Source: Comamonadaceae bacterium (GTDB lineage: Bacteria > Pseudomonadota > Gammaproteobacteria > Burkholderiales > Burkholderiaceae_C). From it: DNA of 8,114 bases. The DNA lies in NCBI GenBank assembly GCA_947372005.1, contig CANBRV010000096.1:1-8114 (forward strand), read 5' to 3'. The notes under the pieces were generated by a model, which did not search any database, was not told the DNA's origin, and saw only the letters and a list, made by a program, of their open reading frames with translations. Position 1 is the first letter of the stretch; each line of letters begins with the position of its first letter. A program made the position numbers and the translations under genes. Of the stretch, positions 7,105 through 8,114 are shown one piece after another.

Positions 7105-7890
7105 TTAATGGTGTTGTATCCAACTAGGCAAGCGCTTTTGCAAAAACGCTTGCACGCCTTCACGCCCCTGCGTCGTCGTGCGTGCTACAGCGATTTCTTT
7201 GACGGTGTGTGCAATCAGTTCATGCGTGATGGGCTTTTCCACCACAGAATCAATTAGTTTTTTTGTTATCCGTACTGCGTCTGGGCTGGCGAGGCATAGC
7301 GCACTACAAATCTTATCCAGTGCGGCGTCTAAACCATCAGGCGTTGCAACTTCGGAAACCAACCCCATTTGCTTGGCAGCACTTGCAGAGAATCGCTCGG
7401 CTGTTAACCAATAACGCTGCGCGGCACGCACACCCATTGCGCGAATCAGATAAGGACTAATGGTTGCAGGGATGAGTCCAATCTTGACTTCACTAATGCA
7501 AAACTGTGCAGCGTCAACAGCAACGGCAATGTCACAAGCAGCGACAAGTCCTGTACCGCCTGCATACACATCACCTTGAACTCTTGCAACGGTTGGCTTA
7601 GGGCATACAGCAATTGTGTGTAGCATCTGGGCTAGCTTGCCAGCATCTGCCAAATTTTCGTCGTAGGAATAATCTGCCATGCGGCGCATCCAGTTCAGAT
7701 CGGCTCCTGCGCAAAAGGCGGAGCCTTCAGCCGCAAGCACAATGCACCGCACATCGGGTCTAGAGCCCATATCCTTAAAGGCTTGTGTGAGCTCCGCAAT
7801 AACGTCATCATTAAACGCATTGCGCACATCGGGGCGATTGAGCGTAATGCGCCCAACGTGATGGACAACAGAAGTGATGAGGTTGGTCAT
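7105..7890 (-). CDS. liuC: Enoyl-CoA hydratase/isomerase-family protein, probable methylglutaconyl-CoA hydratase
   Basis: The likely reaction is hydration of 3-methylglutaconyl-CoA to HMG-CoA, the step between the two downstream enzymes. The 261-residue crotonase-fold protein has its first oxyanion-hole segment at FCAGADLNWMRRMA (59-72) and its second at GDVYAGGTGL (106-115). The acid/base glutamate E134 is in SEVKIGLIPA (133-142), followed by ISPYLIRAMG. The FCAGADLNWM and IPATISPY stretches are typical of bacterial LiuC. The position of the first crotonase glutamate (rat E144) is a glycine here (G114 by eye alignment), as I recall for other LiuC-type proteins. The ATG (7888-7890) overlaps the TGA of the preceding gene as ATGA, and an AAGGAG ribosome binding site (7899-7904) stands eight bases upstream. 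Family is certain; substrate is inferred from motif and operon position. Confidence 0.9.
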   Translation of the reverse strand: MTNLITSVVHHVGRITLNRPDVRNAFNDDVIAELTQAFKDMGSRPDVRCIVLAAEGSAFCAGADLNWMRRMADYSYDENLADAGKLAQMLHTIAVCPKPTVARVQGDVYAGGTGLVAACDIAVAVDAAQFCISEVKIGLIPATISPYLIRAMGVRAAQRYWLTAERFSASAAKQMGLVSEVATPDGLDAALDKICSALCLASPDAVRITKKLIDSVVEKPITHELIAHTVKEIAVARTTTQGREGVQAFLQKRLPSWIQHH

Positions 7891-8114
7891 TTGAAATGCT
7901 CCTTAAAAAAAGCAATCAATTTGGCTTGTGATGCCGCTTTGGCCAATGGATCACCGCCTGTATGTACGGTTCTATTTTCACGAGGCAACTTTAAATGGAT
8001 AGCTCGGACAGGCCCATCACTATCAAAGCCGTGACTCGCCTGAGCGTAGGTGTCTTGCCGCACTTTGTTTGACCATTGAGCCGCTAAAGTTTGGCAAGGA
8101 ATAGGGTTCGTCCA
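7887..8114 (-). CDS. Dienelactone hydrolase-family alpha/beta hydrolase, C-terminal part (cut by right edge)
   Basis: An open frame of 75 codons enters from the right edge and ends at TGA (7887-7889), overlapping the hydratase ATG as ATGA. The visible part begins WTNPIPCQTLAAQW, continues QDTYAQASHGFDSD, and ends in GGDPLAKAASQAKLIAFFKEHF. This pattern fits the end of the dienelactone hydrolase family: the 'DDWTPxxPC' segment just after the catalytic aspartate, the catalytic histidine in an HGFD motif (codon at 8031-8033), then a helix with alanines ending in an 'AFF..HL'-like tail. The nucleophile and aspartate would be beyond the window. Such proteins hydrolyse lactones or esters in the cytosol; no such step is needed in leucine breakdown, so the role here is unknown. 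The frame holds no frameshift or internal stop. Recognition is by motif memory only and rests on a short piece. Confidence 0.7.
   Translation of the reverse strand, partial: WTNPIPCQTLAAQWSNKVRQDTYAQASHGFDSDGPVRAIHLKLPRENRTVHTGGDPLAKAASQAKLIAFFKEHFK

Noticed and set aside
7101..7163. In-frame GTG at 7161-7163 as an earlier start for the carboxylase alpha subunit, adding 21 residues
   Set aside because: The extension lies wholly inside the hydratase reading frame, has a cysteine/lysine-rich sequence unlike any biotin carboxylase leader, and the family begins at the MFKKILIANRGEIA segment encoded from 7100.
7905..7911. Seven-base homopolymer (A7 on the plus strand) near the end of the dienelactone-hydrolase-like gene as a phase-variation tract
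   Set aside because: Seven bases is short for slipped-strand switching, the frame is intact, and the tract lies only a few codons before the natural stop, so little would change.

Overview
The window looks like ordinary chromosomal sequence of a betaproteobacterium, probably of the order Burkholderiales. This rests on protein resemblance: an 813-residue ComEC of Burkholderiales type, an E. coli-type Can carbonic anhydrase, and a clustered leucine/isovalerate degradation (liu) operon. The genus cannot be fixed from the sequence alone. Coding density is very high, no stretch over 50 bases lacks a gene, and no mobile element, CRISPR array, tRNA or rRNA gene was seen.

Layout, left to right. (1) Bases 1-227, minus strand: the N-terminal part of a RidA/YjgF-family protein that runs off the left edge. 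(2) A 45-base divergent gap (228-272) holding an 11-bp tandem repeat. (3) Plus strand 273-4231: comEC (DNA-uptake channel), a fumarylacetoacetate-hydrolase-family protein carrying a Tat-type lipoprotein signal, and the beta-carbonic anhydrase can. The gaps are only 28 and 16 bases, so this may be one transcript. (4) A convergent junction where the stop codon of can and that of the opposing HMG-CoA lyase gene share the tetranucleotide TTAA, with a nested hairpin on top of it. (5) Minus strand 8114 down to 4228: the C-terminal part of a dienelactone-hydrolase-family protein, a methylglutaconyl-CoA hydratase (liuC type), the biotin-containing alpha subunit of methylcrotonoyl-CoA carboxylase (liuD type), and hydroxymethylglutaryl-CoA lyase (liuE type). 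Successive genes overlap by ATGA or lie 4 bases apart, so this is clearly an operon.

How the genes work together. The minus-strand operon covers the last steps of leucine catabolism. The carboxylase alpha subunit, with a beta subunit not in the window, makes 3-methylglutaconyl-CoA; the hydratase converts that to HMG-CoA; the lyase splits HMG-CoA into acetyl-CoA and acetoacetate. Isovaleryl-CoA dehydrogenase, the carboxylase beta subunit and the operon promoter are expected beyond the right edge. The convergent carbonic anhydrase makes bicarbonate, which the carboxylase consumes, but the link is only positional.

No clearly undescribed system was found. The points most worth a second look are the apparently exported, lipid-anchored FAA-hydrolase-family protein, the dienelactone-hydrolase-like gene translationally coupled into the leucine operon, and the overlapping convergent stop codons under a hairpin.
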